Shown: positions 35,753 through 45,462, counted from the first letter of the stretch. The stretch is 46,402 nucleotides of DNA from Acidobacteriota bacterium (GCA_003225555.1 QIAM01000102.1:1-46402), one strand, 5' to 3'. Notes: generated by a model not told the origin, from the sequence alone. Numbers and translations: made by a program.

Positions 35753-38131
35753 ATGGCATCACGAAAACAACTGCTGTGCCAAACTTGCCGCACATGGCGG
35801 AACAAGAAAGACTTCGTACGGAAATACTTTCGCCACTACCTTGTCCTGCTCACGAGCATGTTACTGATTCCAGCAACCCTCCTCGGCCAGAGCCCGTCCC
35901 CGCTTGCATCCGCAGGCTATACCGTTGTTCCGGTGCCGCAAAAAGTCACATTGACGGGTAAAGACTTTGCATTTGATAGCGAGTGGCAGTTGAAGTTGGA
36001 AAGCGGTGTCAAACAGAAGGACGTCGCGGTCGAGAGCCTGAACGGAGGTTTGGCAACCAAGTTCCACCTGGCCCCCGCAGCGATGCAGCCCGCTCGGTTG
36101 CAGTCCGGAGTGATTCGGCTGGTTCTGAAGCCGAACTCGGTTTCGATCGGGCAAGCCAATGATCGGGACAAGTCCGCTCTTGCCGAACAGGCTTACCGCC
36201 TGACCCTTGGCCCGAAAACCGTGACGATCGTCGCCAACGCCATTCCGGGACTCTTTTACGGAGTACAGACTCTGCTGCAATTGATTCGGCGTTGGGAGGA
36301 TCGTCTTTGGCTTCCTGAGGGAGAGATTGTGGACTGGCCTGATCTGCAACTACGGGCCATTTATTGGGACGATGCCCATCATCTCGAGCGTCTCGAAGTA
36401 CTGAAGCAGGCTGTCCGACAGGCGGCATTTTTCAAGATCAACGGCTTCGCGATCAAACTTGAAGGACACTTCCAGTACAAGAGCGCACCCGCCATGGTTG
36501 AACCGTATGCGATGACGCCGTCCGAGCTGCAGGAGCTCACCGACTTTGCTTTGCACTATCACGTGCAGCTTATTCCCTACCTGGATGCTCCGGGCCATGT
36601 TGCCTTCATTCTGAAGCACCCGGAATATGCCGCACTACGTGCGTTCGCCGACAGCAACTATGAATTCTGCGTCACCAATCCCGGAACCTACAAGCTGTTG
36701 TTCGGCATGTATGACGACCTCCTCGAAGCCACCAAGGGGAGCAGGTATTTCATCCTGTCAACCGACGAGCCGTATTACGTGGGTATGGCCAGCAGTGTAC
36801 AGTGCGAAGAAGTAACACGCGCTCGCGACTTGGGCTCAGTAGGCAAGCTGCTGGCGGAATTCGTTACCAAGGCATCCAACTATCTGCATGACAGGGGCCG
36901 CACCGTGTGGTTCTGGGGAGAGTATCCGTTGACTCCGGACGACGTCGCCTCACTGCCAAGCCACATCATGAACGGCGAAGTGCATGGCGACGAATTCGAC
37001 TCTGCCTTCAAGAAGCAAGGCATTCGACAGCTCGTCTACACCTCAACCCAGGGCGAAGAGCCGTTGTTCCCGGATTACTACATCCTGCCGTCGAGCCAGC
37101 GTCTGCACCCCAAATCGCCGAACCATGGGCGTGTCACGGAAATGTTCAACCACATCTCGTTTACATCAGCCCGCCAGCAATCTGACCTCATGGGGACGAT
37201 CGTGGCCGGATGGGCGGACGCCGGCTTGCATCCGGAGACGTTTTGGCTGGGATACGCGACCGGCCCTGCTGCTGCCTGGCACCCTGCGTCGGTGAACCCA
37301 GCGGAACTCGCAAACTCTTTCTACGATTTGTTCTATGGACCCGCACGAAACATGGGTCGCCTCTATCAGCTCATGAGCGAGCAGGCGCAGATTTGGGACG
37401 ACACTTGGGAAGAAATGGCTTCCAGCACCCGCACTCCCATCTGGGGTAATTCGGACAAAATCTTCAACCCGCCGAGGCCAGCTGACGATCAGACACTTCC
37501 CGTGTTGCCCGTTCCATCGGCCGGAACCCTGGCAATTGGTCATGACTGGAAACAGGAGAATTCCCGGCGTCTTGAGATCGCCACCGCCGCTCTCGCCGAA
37601 AACGATGAGTTGCTCGACCTGCTGTATGCCAATCTCGAAAAAGTCCGTGAGAACAGGTACAGCTTAGAGGTGTTCCTCTCAATCGTCGGGCTCTGTCGGC
37701 ATAACCTTGAGATGATTCTCGATCTGGGTGAGATCAGTGACCGGCTGAAGGCGGCCCAGACTGCTGCTGGAAAGGGTGAGGGCGGCGAAGCACTGGCCGC
37801 GCTTGATGGGGCGCTGAACACGGCGGCTGGAATCCAACGCCGGCGCAATCGCGCCCTCCAGGATACGACGACTACCTGGTACAAGACGTGGTTTCCGCGG
37901 GTTGCGGAGGCTAACAGGCGGCGCTATCTCGACCAGGTGGACAACGTGAAGGACCACCGTCCGGTGCGCACCGTCGATATGAGCTATCTGGTCTACCGCG
38001 AGCTTCTCTACCCGCTCGGAGATTGGGCGGCTCGGACCCTCGAAGCAAGGAACGAATACGCGCGCGCACACCACTTGCCCGTGCGCACGTTTGACCTGAA
38101 CTGGAAAGACACGACTGTGACTGGGAACTAA
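35753..38131 (+). CDS. secreted GH20-like beta-N-acetylhexosaminidase-type protein
   Basis: About 792 residues from the ATG at 35753, 15 bp after the apbE stop; the frame stays open much further upstream inside apbE, but that part overlaps and has no signal. A hydrophobic export segment (YLVLLTSMLLIPATLLG) follows a basic N-terminus. The GH20 N-terminal domain (VPVPQKVTLTG, GLFYGVQTLLQLI) leads into a TIM barrel beginning DLQLRAIYWDDAHH. The catalytic acid pair D338-E339 sits in ILSTDEPYY, where GH20 enzymes use Asp-Glu for substrate-assisted removal of N-acetylhexosamine. The sequence HIGGDE of classical members is changed, and the C-terminal 250 residues are unusual, so specificity may differ. 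It would release amino sugars for NagB. Confidence 0.72.
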   Translation: MASRKQLLCQTCRTWRNKKDFVRKYFRHYLVLLTSMLLIPATLLGQSPSPLASAGYTVVPVPQKVTLTGKDFAFDSEWQLKLESGVKQKDVAVESLNGGLATKFHLAPAAMQPARLQSGVIRLVLKPNSVSIGQANDRDKSALAEQAYRLTLGPKTVTIVANAIPGLFYGVQTLLQLIRRWEDRLWLPEGEIVDWPDLQLRAIYWDDAHHLERLEVLKQAVRQAAFFKINGFAIKLEGHFQYKSAPAMVEPYAMTPSELQELTDFALHYHVQLIPYLDAPGHVAFILKHPEYAALRAFADSNYEFCVTNPGTYKLLFGMYDDLLEATKGSRYFILSTDEPYYVGMASSVQCEEVTRARDLGSVGKLLAEFVTKASNYLHDRGRTVWFWGEYPLTPDDVASLPSHIMNGEVHGDEFDSAFKKQGIRQLVYTSTQGEEPLFPDYYILPSSQRLHPKSPNHGRVTEMFNHISFTSARQQSDLMGTIVAGWADAGLHPETFWLGYATGPAAAWHPASVNPAELANSFYDLFYGPARNMGRLYQLMSEQAQIWDDTWEEMASSTRTPIWGNSDKIFNPPRPADDQTLPVLPVPSAGTLAIGHDWKQENSRRLEIATAALAENDELLDLLYANLEKVRENRYSLEVFLSIVGLCRHNLEMILDLGEISDRLKAAQTAAGKGEGGEALAALDGALNTAAGIQRRRNRALQDTTTTWYKTWFPRVAEANRRRYLDQVDNVKDHRPVRTVDMSYLVYRELLYPLGDWAARTLEARNEYARAHHLPVRTFDLNWKDTTVTGN

Positions 38132-38147
38132 AGTCGGTCAAACACGC

Positions 38148-39584
38148 TCATGGCTTTGTAACTGCCGGCTTACGTTGAGTCCCCTGGCTTCGAATTCTGC
38201 GCAGGGCATCCTGGAAATCGACCCGGCCCGGAGCGAGACGAACCGCGATTTCATATTCGCGCAGGGCATCCTGGGTCTTGCCGAGTGCTTCGTAGACCCT
38301 GCCAAGAAGACCGCGAAGCTCGGAATTGCCAGGCCGGCTCTTTTCCACGCGCTCCGCATAAGTGCGGGCCCGCTCAAAGTCTTTGCGCGCGAAGCTGTAT
38401 CGAGCCATCAGGTAATTCCCGACTACGGAGTCGGGGTCGATGGCCTCCATCTTTGTCAGGTGAGGATAGGCACGGTCCAGTTCGCCGGAATCGAGAAACA
38501 TCTCGGCCAGATAGCCATGCGGTTCCCAGCGATCCGGATCGGCCACAGCGGCCTGCTCGAAAAAAGAGCGCGCTTCCGTGACATTTCCCTCGTCAAGCTT
38601 CAACTCACCCCGGGTGATATTTCTGTCCACGAGCTGATTCTTTTCCTCACTTTGGCGCTGAGCGGTAGTGGCTCGCTCAAACCTGTTGAAGTATTCCCCT
38701 GCCCGCACCCGGTTGCCCTTCCTTTGGTAAGCGCGCCCCAGGGCAAAGTAGATTTCCGGAAAGGCGGTGGCGGCGGTCTGCGCGCGCTGCAGATGGCCGA
38801 TGGCCTCATCGACTTCCCCCCGTGCCAAGGCAACCGCTCCCAGCTTGGAGAGGTACTCGGGGTTGTTCTGGTCCTGTTCCACCGCCTTAAGGAGAGCCGT
38901 CTCGGAGGCCTCGAACTCGCCGCTCTGGTACAGAATCTTGCCCAGTTCGAAGTATGCGCCTGAATTGTGGCTGGGTGCTTTTTCGATGCTTTTCTTCAAG
39001 GCTTCCATCGCCAAGTCGAATTGTCCTATCGTGACGTAAACCTTGCCCCGGTCGAGGTCGATGCTGGCATCTTTGGGGCTTCGTTCGCTTAGCAACGCCA
39101 GAACTCTCAAAGCATCGTCTGTCTTCCACAGGCGAAGGTAAGTTTCCGCTAGGAGCTTCAACCAAGCGGGCTCGAGTTCTTTCGCGGAGCCCTCTTTTTC
39201 TGCTGCCGCAAGCGCGGCCAGAGCATTTTCGTTCTGCTTCAGTTGCGATAGCACGGTAGCCTGCAACACCAGATATTCCGGCTTGCCGGGAGCAAGGCGA
39301 ATTGCTTCCTGCAATTCCAATGCGGCGGCGCTAAGTCGGCCGGCCTGCGTGAGTGCCACGGCGGAGTAGAAGTATGGGCCGGAATCCTGAGGAACCGATT
39401 GCTTGAAGCGGTTGAAGGCCGCCAGCGATTCGATATATCGGCCGGCAGCAATAAGCTTGATCCCTTCCTCCAGGTCGTCTTCCGCTTGGCCGTGATTTGT
39501 CTGTAGTGCTGCGGCGGCGAATAACACTTCAACAATCGCTAACAGAAAAACCAAGATTAGGGCGTTGGTTCTTACTGACTTCAT
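38148..39584 (-). CDS. TPR-repeat protein with N-terminal signal/anchor
   Basis: About 478 residues. A single hydrophobic segment (ALILVFLLAIVEVLFAAAAL) at the N-terminus exports or anchors it; I use the ATG at 39584, 7 nt after AGGTG, over the GTG at 39593. At least nine TPR-like helical pairs follow (for example YFYSAVALTQAGRLSAAALE, YFELGKILYQSGEFEASE, YFALGRAYQRKGNRVRAG), forming a protein-protein scaffold. It converges with the GH20-like gene (17 bp apart) and follows the sulfatase/TPR gene on the same strand by about 100 bp. Its partner is unknown. Confidence 0.82.
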   Translation of the reverse strand: MKSVRTNALILVFLLAIVEVLFAAAALQTNHGQAEDDLEEGIKLIAAGRYIESLAAFNRFKQSVPQDSGPYFYSAVALTQAGRLSAAALELQEAIRLAPGKPEYLVLQATVLSQLKQNENALAALAAAEKEGSAKELEPAWLKLLAETYLRLWKTDDALRVLALLSERSPKDASIDLDRGKVYVTIGQFDLAMEALKKSIEKAPSHNSGAYFELGKILYQSGEFEASETALLKAVEQDQNNPEYLSKLGAVALARGEVDEAIGHLQRAQTAATAFPEIYFALGRAYQRKGNRVRAGEYFNRFERATTAQRQSEEKNQLVDRNITRGELKLDEGNVTEARSFFEQAAVADPDRWEPHGYLAEMFLDSGELDRAYPHLTKMEAIDPDSVVGNYLMARYSFARKDFERARTYAERVEKSRPGNSELRGLLGRVYEALGKTQDALREYEIAVRLAPGRVDFQDALRRIRSQGTQRKPAVTKP

Positions 39585-39688
39585 GTTCGACACCTGCGCA
39601 CACCTGACGACAAAAAATGATGCACAGAAAGGCTAAGACGACCAAGCCCTTGCATTCTCCAAGCGACGTTGGCTCGGTGATTGTCTGG

Positions 39689-41734
39689 TCATTGGTTTGG
39701 AACATCTTTCGGAGCCACGGGCGAGAGCGAGTTGGCGCGGTCTAATTCCTCTTGAGCCTGCGTATGGAGTCCTTTTGCCTCGTAGGCCTGGCCCAAGCGG
39801 TAGTGGGCTTGCTTCATCTGCGGAGCGATTGCGACGGCCCGCTCCAGTGCCTGCACCGCATCGTCGACGCGTTTTTGGTAGAGGTAAATTTCACCTAGTG
39901 CCGTGTATGCCTCGGCATGATCAGGGTGCAACCTGATAGCGTCCTGGAACGCGCTCGCGGCTTCGTCCACGCGCTTCAAACGCAGGTAAGTAGATCCCAG
40001 GCCGAACGCCGCACTGAAATTCGTGGGCGCAAGTTCCAACGCCTTCTTGAAATGTTCCATCGCGGCTTCATTGTTGGAAGTCTGTGCGTACATCACACCC
40101 AGGTAGTAATGCGGTTGAGCGAATTTGGGTTTAAGTTCAAGCGTTCTGTTGAACAGCTGGATCGCCTGCGGGAAGTCTCTCATTTGGAAGTGATCCAGCG
40201 CCGCCAGCAGCAGCACCGGCAAAGAATCGGGATCCATTTTCTGCGCCTCACGGAGTTTGTGAAGAGATTCTTCATACCGGCCTTGCTGGCCGTCTGCCAT
40301 CGCCTCCCAGAACAACTCGTACACCTGAAGGCGGTCCTTGGGATCGGGAAGCTGTTTGCCGATGGCATCGGAAACAGTGCCGGCGGGGGTTGTCACGTAG
40401 CCCAGAGCATGCAGTCGGTCCAGAAGGGTTGGGTCTGTGAATTCTTTTCCGCCTGCTTGTTCGCCTGAAGCCGATGTATAGCGCCGTAGGATCTCGGCAA
40501 GCCTGTCGCGCATTACTTGAGCGACGGCGGGACGCGTGGCTAGCAAGTTTTTCGTCTCGTGCGGATCTGCGATGGTGTCGTACAGTTCGGGCCGTGGCGC
40601 CTCAATATACTTCAGACCCTTCCAGCGTAGTGCGCGTAACTGGCTCCAGCTGAAGTGCAGAAGGGGTAAGAAAGTTTCCGCATAAACATTTGAAGAGCCG
40701 GGGCCGGGACGGCCCATAATTCTGCTGAGCAGACTGCTTCCCTGCACGGTGGGTGGAATTGGAATGTGCAGTGCCTGAAGAACGGTAGGCATAACGTCCA
40801 CCAGGGAAGCGTCTTCGCCAACGACCCGGGGCGTGGCACCAGGCACCTTGACCATCAAGGGCACACGCAGCGTCGAATCGTAAATGAAGAATCCGTGTTT
40901 CTGTTCGCCGTGGTTACCCAGGCTTTCGCCGTGATCACTCGCCAAGACGACCAACGAGTTCGCAAAGCTCTCCTTCTCCTTCAGAAACGACACCAGACGA
41001 CCCACCTGAGCATCCACAAAAGCGATTTCCCCATCATAGGGGCGAGCCTTGTAGCGGCTGGCATAGGGCTCCGGCGGCTTGTACGGGTAGTGGGCATCGT
41101 ACAGGTGAGCCCAAAGGAAGAACGGTCGCTTCGATTCGTGCTTCATCCACGCCAGTGCTTCGTCTACAACGGCATCACCTGGTCGTTTCACGACGTCTGC
41201 CTTCTCTTCGTCAAAGTGCTTGAGATCGAAGTGGTCGAAGTAGGTCTCAAAGCCCAGATTCAATCCATAGCGGGCATCCAGAACGGGAGAACCGAGGAAA
41301 GCCGCTGTGGCGTAGCCGTTCTCGCGGAGGACCGTGGCCAGTGTAACAGCGGTGGACGGAAGCGTATTGGAGGCAAAGTCGTGCACGCCCGTGGCCATGG
41401 GGAAGCTACCCGTAAAAAGAGAAGCATGTGCGGGAAGCGTAAGCGGGACCGTAGTAAAGGCGTGCCTGAACCGCGCGGAGGAGCGCGCCAAGGCATCGAT
41501 GTTGGGCGTCTGAACCAGCCCGTAGCCGTAGCACCCCAGGTGGTCGGCGCGGACCGTGTCAATAGTAATGATGATGACATTGGATTTTTTTTCCGCTGCC
41601 TGGAGTTTGATAGTAAGCGCGATGAGAAACAGGACGGCGTACACCCACCACACAATAGTGCCGGTGACGAGAAGGCCTTTAGAGAATGTGTCGCAACTTC
41701 TCTTTCGCCCCTTCGGGGCTTGTTTGTATCGCAT
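39689..41734 (-). CDS. sulfatase-fold (alkaline phosphatase superfamily) protein with C-terminal TPRs
   Basis: 681 residues. A membrane segment (VYAVLFLIALTIKLQAA) anchors the N-terminus. The arylsulfatase fold is clear: ITIDTVRADHLGCYG, FFLWAHLYDAHYPY and LASDHGESLGNHGE supply metal and substrate residues. The nucleophile site, which is C/S-x-P-x-R in true sulfatases, reads T99-L-P-A-H103, so the formylglycine cysteine is replaced by threonine and the activating arginine by histidine. Known threonine-nucleophile relatives in the superfamily are phosphodiesterases and phosphotransferases, so sulfatase activity is doubtful. From about residue 460, repeated TPR units fill the C-terminal third. 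It probably acts as a membrane-tethered hydrolase/transferase guided by its TPRs. Confidence 0.82.
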   Translation of the reverse strand: MRYKQAPKGRKRSCDTFSKGLLVTGTIVWWVYAVLFLIALTIKLQAAEKKSNVIIITIDTVRADHLGCYGYGLVQTPNIDALARSSARFRHAFTTVPLTLPAHASLFTGSFPMATGVHDFASNTLPSTAVTLATVLRENGYATAAFLGSPVLDARYGLNLGFETYFDHFDLKHFDEEKADVVKRPGDAVVDEALAWMKHESKRPFFLWAHLYDAHYPYKPPEPYASRYKARPYDGEIAFVDAQVGRLVSFLKEKESFANSLVVLASDHGESLGNHGEQKHGFFIYDSTLRVPLMVKVPGATPRVVGEDASLVDVMPTVLQALHIPIPPTVQGSSLLSRIMGRPGPGSSNVYAETFLPLLHFSWSQLRALRWKGLKYIEAPRPELYDTIADPHETKNLLATRPAVAQVMRDRLAEILRRYTSASGEQAGGKEFTDPTLLDRLHALGYVTTPAGTVSDAIGKQLPDPKDRLQVYELFWEAMADGQQGRYEESLHKLREAQKMDPDSLPVLLLAALDHFQMRDFPQAIQLFNRTLELKPKFAQPHYYLGVMYAQTSNNEAAMEHFKKALELAPTNFSAAFGLGSTYLRLKRVDEAASAFQDAIRLHPDHAEAYTALGEIYLYQKRVDDAVQALERAVAIAPQMKQAHYRLGQAYEAKGLHTQAQEELDRANSLSPVAPKDVPNQ

Positions 41735-41972
41735 TTGTCACCGAGGTCTTGCGCTCTGGGTCATTGTACTTGACGTAAAATCGCCTCTCTGACAATGTCG
41801 GCGCTGTCAGGCACTTTTCGAGCGCACTACAGCAAGATTGGGAGAGGAGAGAATACCTATTCTGATTGCATCGAGCTTGCTGGACGGACTCTCCGAAAAG
41901 GCTCTCCCTCGGAAGAAACGCGGCGATCGGGTGGTCCGGAACTACTCGCGGCTGCCCTTCAGAACCAACGCC

Positions 41973-43367
41973 CTAGCGCGGCGGAGGCGCGAGACGACTG
42001 CGCCACCGGTAGAAGAATGGAATGCCTATCACGATCACTGCGAGGCCGAGTGAGGAGCGCACAGGCCGGATCATCCACAAGTTGATTGTCAAAGCGACTG
42101 CGGCAAGTAGGAAAATGAGCGGGGTCCAGGGATAACCCCACGCACGGTACGGCCTGAGAAGGTCTGCCTCTGTTCTTCGCAAACGAAGGAGGGCTATGGC
42201 GGTCAGCGCGAAAAAAATCCAGACCGCAAAAACGAAGAGCGAATAGAGCTCTTCAAACGTGCCGGTCAACGCAAGCAGCGCCGCAACCGAGCCCAGAAAA
42301 ATCAATGCGCCACTGGGGGTGTGAAAAGATGGCTGAATCCGCCTGGCAAATCGGAAGAAGACGCCGTCACGCGCCATCGCATAGGGTATGCGGGCGCCGG
42401 TTAACACCACCACGTGGAGCGCTCCCAATGCAGAGATGGCCATGGCTACCGTGAGCCAGGCTGCCCCGCGGGACCCCGCGAAGGACCGCACTACATCCGA
42501 CGCGACGTGCTGTGAAGAAGCGAGCTGTGCAAACGCCAAAGTGCGGAAGTAAACAACATTCGCCAGCAGGTACAGACTGCCAACAGTGAGTAGTCCTAGG
42601 ATGATTGCGACAGGAATGTTCTTTTGAGGATGAAGTATTTCTTCGCCAAGGTCGCCGAGATCATTGAAACCGTTGTAGGCCCACATGGCTGGAATGAGGG
42701 CGGTCAGCAAGGCACCGATCGTTCCCAGACCAAAAGGCGCGATCGGTGCGGTGGCCTCGACAACATTTGGCCTTCCGAATAGGACGCCGGCGAGGACAAT
42801 TACCACGATCGTTCCCATCTTAAGACATGTCAACAGCACTTGGATTGCGCCACCCATCCGCACACTCAAATAATTAATCGCGGTCACAGCCAGCACCACC
42901 AACGCCGCGAGCGGTTGAGCGGCGGTAACGGTGAAATCGTAACTTCCGAGACGGCCGCTGAACAAGGGCGTGCCCACAATTGGGAACAGGAATCCTACAA
43001 ATCGCAGAAATCCTGCTGCCAGCGTTGCCATGGCCACCGGTCGCTCGAGAAACGAACTCATCCAACCAAAAAGAAACCCCCAGAGGGGACCGAGGCCACG
43101 ACTAAGGTAGAAATAAGGGCCGCCTGCTTTGGGGAATGCCGCGCCCAGTTCGGCATAGCAGAAGGCGCCAAACAGCACGATGACGCCGCCGACAATCCAT
43201 GCAGCAAGGACCAGTGTGGCCGAGCCGACGGCGCGAGCCATGTCGCTGGTAACTAGAAAAATGCCCGTGCCAATGGTGTCGCCAATAACGATCGCAGTCG
43301 CGGACCACAGCCCTAAGCCACAAACCAGATCCGATCGCTCGGTATGATCTGCCAGTTGGGGCTCCAT
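41973..43367 (-). CDS. APC-family amino-acid permease (LAT-like)
   Basis: About 464 residues with twelve predicted membrane segments, starting with LWSATAIVIGDTIGTGIFLV, where GxGIF forms the substrate-binding first helix, and FCYAELGAAFPKAGGPYFYL in the third. It is a sodium- or proton-coupled, or exchanger-type, inner-membrane amino-acid carrier related to LAT/SteT exchangers. ATG 43367 is preferred to GTG 43376. It diverges from the PLP-enzyme gene, and both deal with amino acids, so they may form a D- or L-amino-acid uptake and conversion pair. The transported amino acid is not predictable. Confidence 0.85.
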   Translation of the reverse strand: MEPQLADHTERSDLVCGLGLWSATAIVIGDTIGTGIFLVTSDMARAVGSATLVLAAWIVGGVIVLFGAFCYAELGAAFPKAGGPYFYLSRGLGPLWGFLFGWMSSFLERPVAMATLAAGFLRFVGFLFPIVGTPLFSGRLGSYDFTVTAAQPLAALVVLAVTAINYLSVRMGGAIQVLLTCLKMGTIVVIVLAGVLFGRPNVVEATAPIAPFGLGTIGALLTALIPAMWAYNGFNDLGDLGEEILHPQKNIPVAIILGLLTVGSLYLLANVVYFRTLAFAQLASSQHVASDVVRSFAGSRGAAWLTVAMAISALGALHVVVLTGARIPYAMARDGVFFRFARRIQPSFHTPSGALIFLGSVAALLALTGTFEELYSLFVFAVWIFFALTAIALLRLRRTEADLLRPYRAWGYPWTPLIFLLAAVALTINLWMIRPVRSSLGLAVIVIGIPFFYRWRSRLAPPPR

Positions 43368-43527
43368 CGCGCACACAAAGGCTCAGAGAGCCTACTCTCA
43401 GCGATCGGGGTCGTCAACCAGCGCGTCCGTCAGCCGGCAGGGGAATTTGCCACTCCGGCCTGCGTCGGGAGTAAAGGCGGGAGTCCTGTGGCCCTGAGTC
43501 CATTTACGCGCTATCATCGATGCCGTA

Positions 43528-44718
43528 ATGGCAACGCAGAAGTCCATGCTCAGCGAATTTGGCTGGGACCAGCGCTACGGCGTGTCCCGCATCGAAGACG
43601 TGCTGACTCCTGCGCTGGTGATGTATCCAGATATTATTGCCGCAAACATCGAGCGGACCTTGGAGTTGCTGGCCGGCGACGCTGATCGCTGGCGTGTGCA
43701 CATCAAAACCGCGAAGCTGGACCATACTCTGCGCATGCTGGTTGAGCGCGGCGTCCGCAATTTCAAGTGCGCGACCACACTGGAACTGCTGGTGGCCTGC
43801 CGGAGCGGCGCAGCCGACGTGCTCTTTGCTTATCCCGCGATGGGCGCGAATGCGCGCCGGGTACGGAACATTGCGCAACAGTTTCCGGACGTTCGCATTT
43901 CAGTTCTAGCCGAGAACGAAGAGCAGGTACGGCAGTGGCGCACCTGCCGGGTGGAAATCTTTCTCGACATAAATCCCGGTATGAATCGCACCGGCATCGA
44001 GCAGAGCCGGACTGACAGAGTGGTGACCCTGGTGCGCGTGATTGCCGATGCAGGCCTGGAGTTCCGGGGCCTGCATTACTATGACGGCCAATATGGCGGT
44101 CTGGCAGGGAGCGAACGAACTCAGGCGGCGCATCGGGGCTATGATCGTTTGCTGGAAATTGTGAGCGAGCTCGAGCGTTCTAGCGTAACTGTGCGGGAGG
44201 TGATCACCGCCGGAACGCCGACGCTCCCGTGCTCGCTTGGCTACGAAGGCTTTCGCCGAGGCAACTTCATCCATCGCGTCTCGCCCGGAACCATTGTTTA
44301 TTGCGATGCCACCAGCTTGGAGCAGCTTCCTCTTGAGTATGGTTACCAGCCGGCGGTGCTGATATTGACCCGCGTGGTCAGCCGTCCGCATCCGGGGATT
44401 GTCACTTGCGATGCTGGCCACAAGACAGTATCCGCCGATGCCGGGATTCCGACCTGCGTAGTGATCGGACATCCGGAACTCAGGCCGCTTTCGCCCAGCG
44501 AAGAGCATCTGCCCATAACTCTGGAAGAAGGAACGGGCCCGCAGGTCGGGGAGACGCTGTATCTCCTTCCCCGACACATTTGCCCCACTGTGAACAATTT
44601 CGATTGTGCGCTGCTGGTACGGAACGGCCACATCGAGTCGATGGAGACCGTGTCGGCGCGCGGGCGTGAGGCGCCGCTGCTGCCGACGGGAGACCGAACG
44701 CTTACCCTTCAAGGCTAA
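43528..44718 (+). CDS. D-threonine aldolase/D-serine-deaminase-like PLP enzyme (fold type III)
   Basis: 396 residues. It has the alanine-racemase-type N-terminal TIM barrel: VHIKTAKL with PLP-binding K60, then VRNFKCATTLELL, FLDINPGMNRTGI and GLHYYDGQYGG. The C-terminal domain ends in LPRHICPTVNNFD, the metal-site segment of the D-threonine aldolase/D-serine dehydratase group. These enzymes cleave or deaminate D-hydroxyamino acids. It lies divergent to the permease, and a RidA-like remnant follows on the other strand; RidA normally quenches the enamine products of such PLP enzymes. It fits a D-amino-acid catabolic theme together with the two M55 peptidases, but is not in their operon. Confidence 0.82.
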   Translation: MATQKSMLSEFGWDQRYGVSRIEDVLTPALVMYPDIIAANIERTLELLAGDADRWRVHIKTAKLDHTLRMLVERGVRNFKCATTLELLVACRSGAADVLFAYPAMGANARRVRNIAQQFPDVRISVLAENEEQVRQWRTCRVEIFLDINPGMNRTGIEQSRTDRVVTLVRVIADAGLEFRGLHYYDGQYGGLAGSERTQAAHRGYDRLLEIVSELERSSVTVREVITAGTPTLPCSLGYEGFRRGNFIHRVSPGTIVYCDATSLEQLPLEYGYQPAVLILTRVVSRPHPGIVTCDAGHKTVSADAGIPTCVVIGHPELRPLSPSEEHLPITLEEGTGPQVGETLYLLPRHICPTVNNFDCALLVRNGHIESMETVSARGREAPLLPTGDRTLTLQG

Positions 44719-44767
44719 GAGCTACCGAGGCCGGCTCTCGCGATTCGTCTTGTGTTGTTTACTACCT

Positions 44768-44905
44768 TCATGGCGTCGCCTTTTTCTTCGAGGAGGGCGG
44801 CTGCCTCTTGCCCGCTTTTACCGGCCTGCAAGCGATGCAATCGATTTCGATCAGCATGCCTTCCGCATGGCCGAGATCACTGCCCACAGTGGTGCGAACC
44901 GGAGA
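44768..44905 (-). pseudogene. remnant of a RidA/YjgF-type (reactive-imine deaminase) gene
   Basis: On the minus strand, one frame ends with VRTTVGSDLGHAEGMLIEID followed by CIACRP, which fits the conserved C-terminal strand of RidA proteins. The upstream frame is shifted (LFAAIGLEP and HLEAVKRVSG appear in another frame) and the N-terminal core is missing. The surrounding 387-bp gap (44719-45105) holds no intact gene. The call rests on one conserved stretch seen by eye. Confidence 0.4.
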
Positions 44906-45105
44906 CCCTCTTGACAGCCTCGAGATGCCGCCTGGAGTGAAAGTGCCGGGGCTCGAGTCCGATGGCGGCGAACAGTTCTTCTGCGGAGGAGGAAAGAGCC
45001 GGAAGGTCAGGGCGGTCCGGCGGCCTCGGCGAGGCGCCGTTAGGGGCAGAGGATCTAAGATCCCCGTCGACTCCGCGAACCAGTGGATCGAAGCGGCCGC
45101 TAAAT

Positions 45106-45462
45106 TCATCTGAGTTCGGTTACAGGAAGCGCCCGAAACCCATTCGGAAGCGGAAAGCCGTTTGGTGTGCGACAGACGACAGCAGCAGCGGCTACCCGTG
45201 ATTTTCCCACCACATTGCGCACGAAATCGAGGTTTACTGTGTCGCCGGGATCGGGCAGTTCCGTCCACTTCGCTTCAAACAGTTCCAGGCGTCCACCCGT
45301 ATCCACCACAAAGTCGACTTCGCGGGTTCGATCGCGCCAGAAGAAGAGGTTGCCTGTGCCTCCTCCGCGGCGTTCGAGGTCCCGAAGTTGGGCGAAAACA
45401 AATGTTTCCCAGACGGCACCTGCCGCCGGTGACTGCCGAAGAGCTTCCTCGGACCGAATATG
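45106..45462 (-). pseudogene. C-terminal fragment of a DUF4143 AAA-type ATPase
   Basis: In one minus-strand frame the translation reads IRSEEALRQSPAAGAVWETF, then FVFAQLRDLERR, NLFFWRDRTREVDFVVD, LELFEAKWTELPDPGDTVN and VVCRTPNGFPLPNGFRALPV. This is the C-terminal nuclease-like DUF4143 region of two-domain ATPases often found as solitary or toxin-antitoxin-like genes. The ATPase half (Walker motifs) and the beginning of DUF4143 are absent: the frame upstream is closed near 45525, and the homology starts just after a 31-bp inverted repeat at 45464-45494. It is a truncated copy rather than a functional protein. Confidence 0.7.

Noticed and set aside
40766..41773. 335-residue plus-strand frame opposite the sulfatase-fold gene
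   Set aside because: Antisense shadow; the minus strand has the metal-site motifs.
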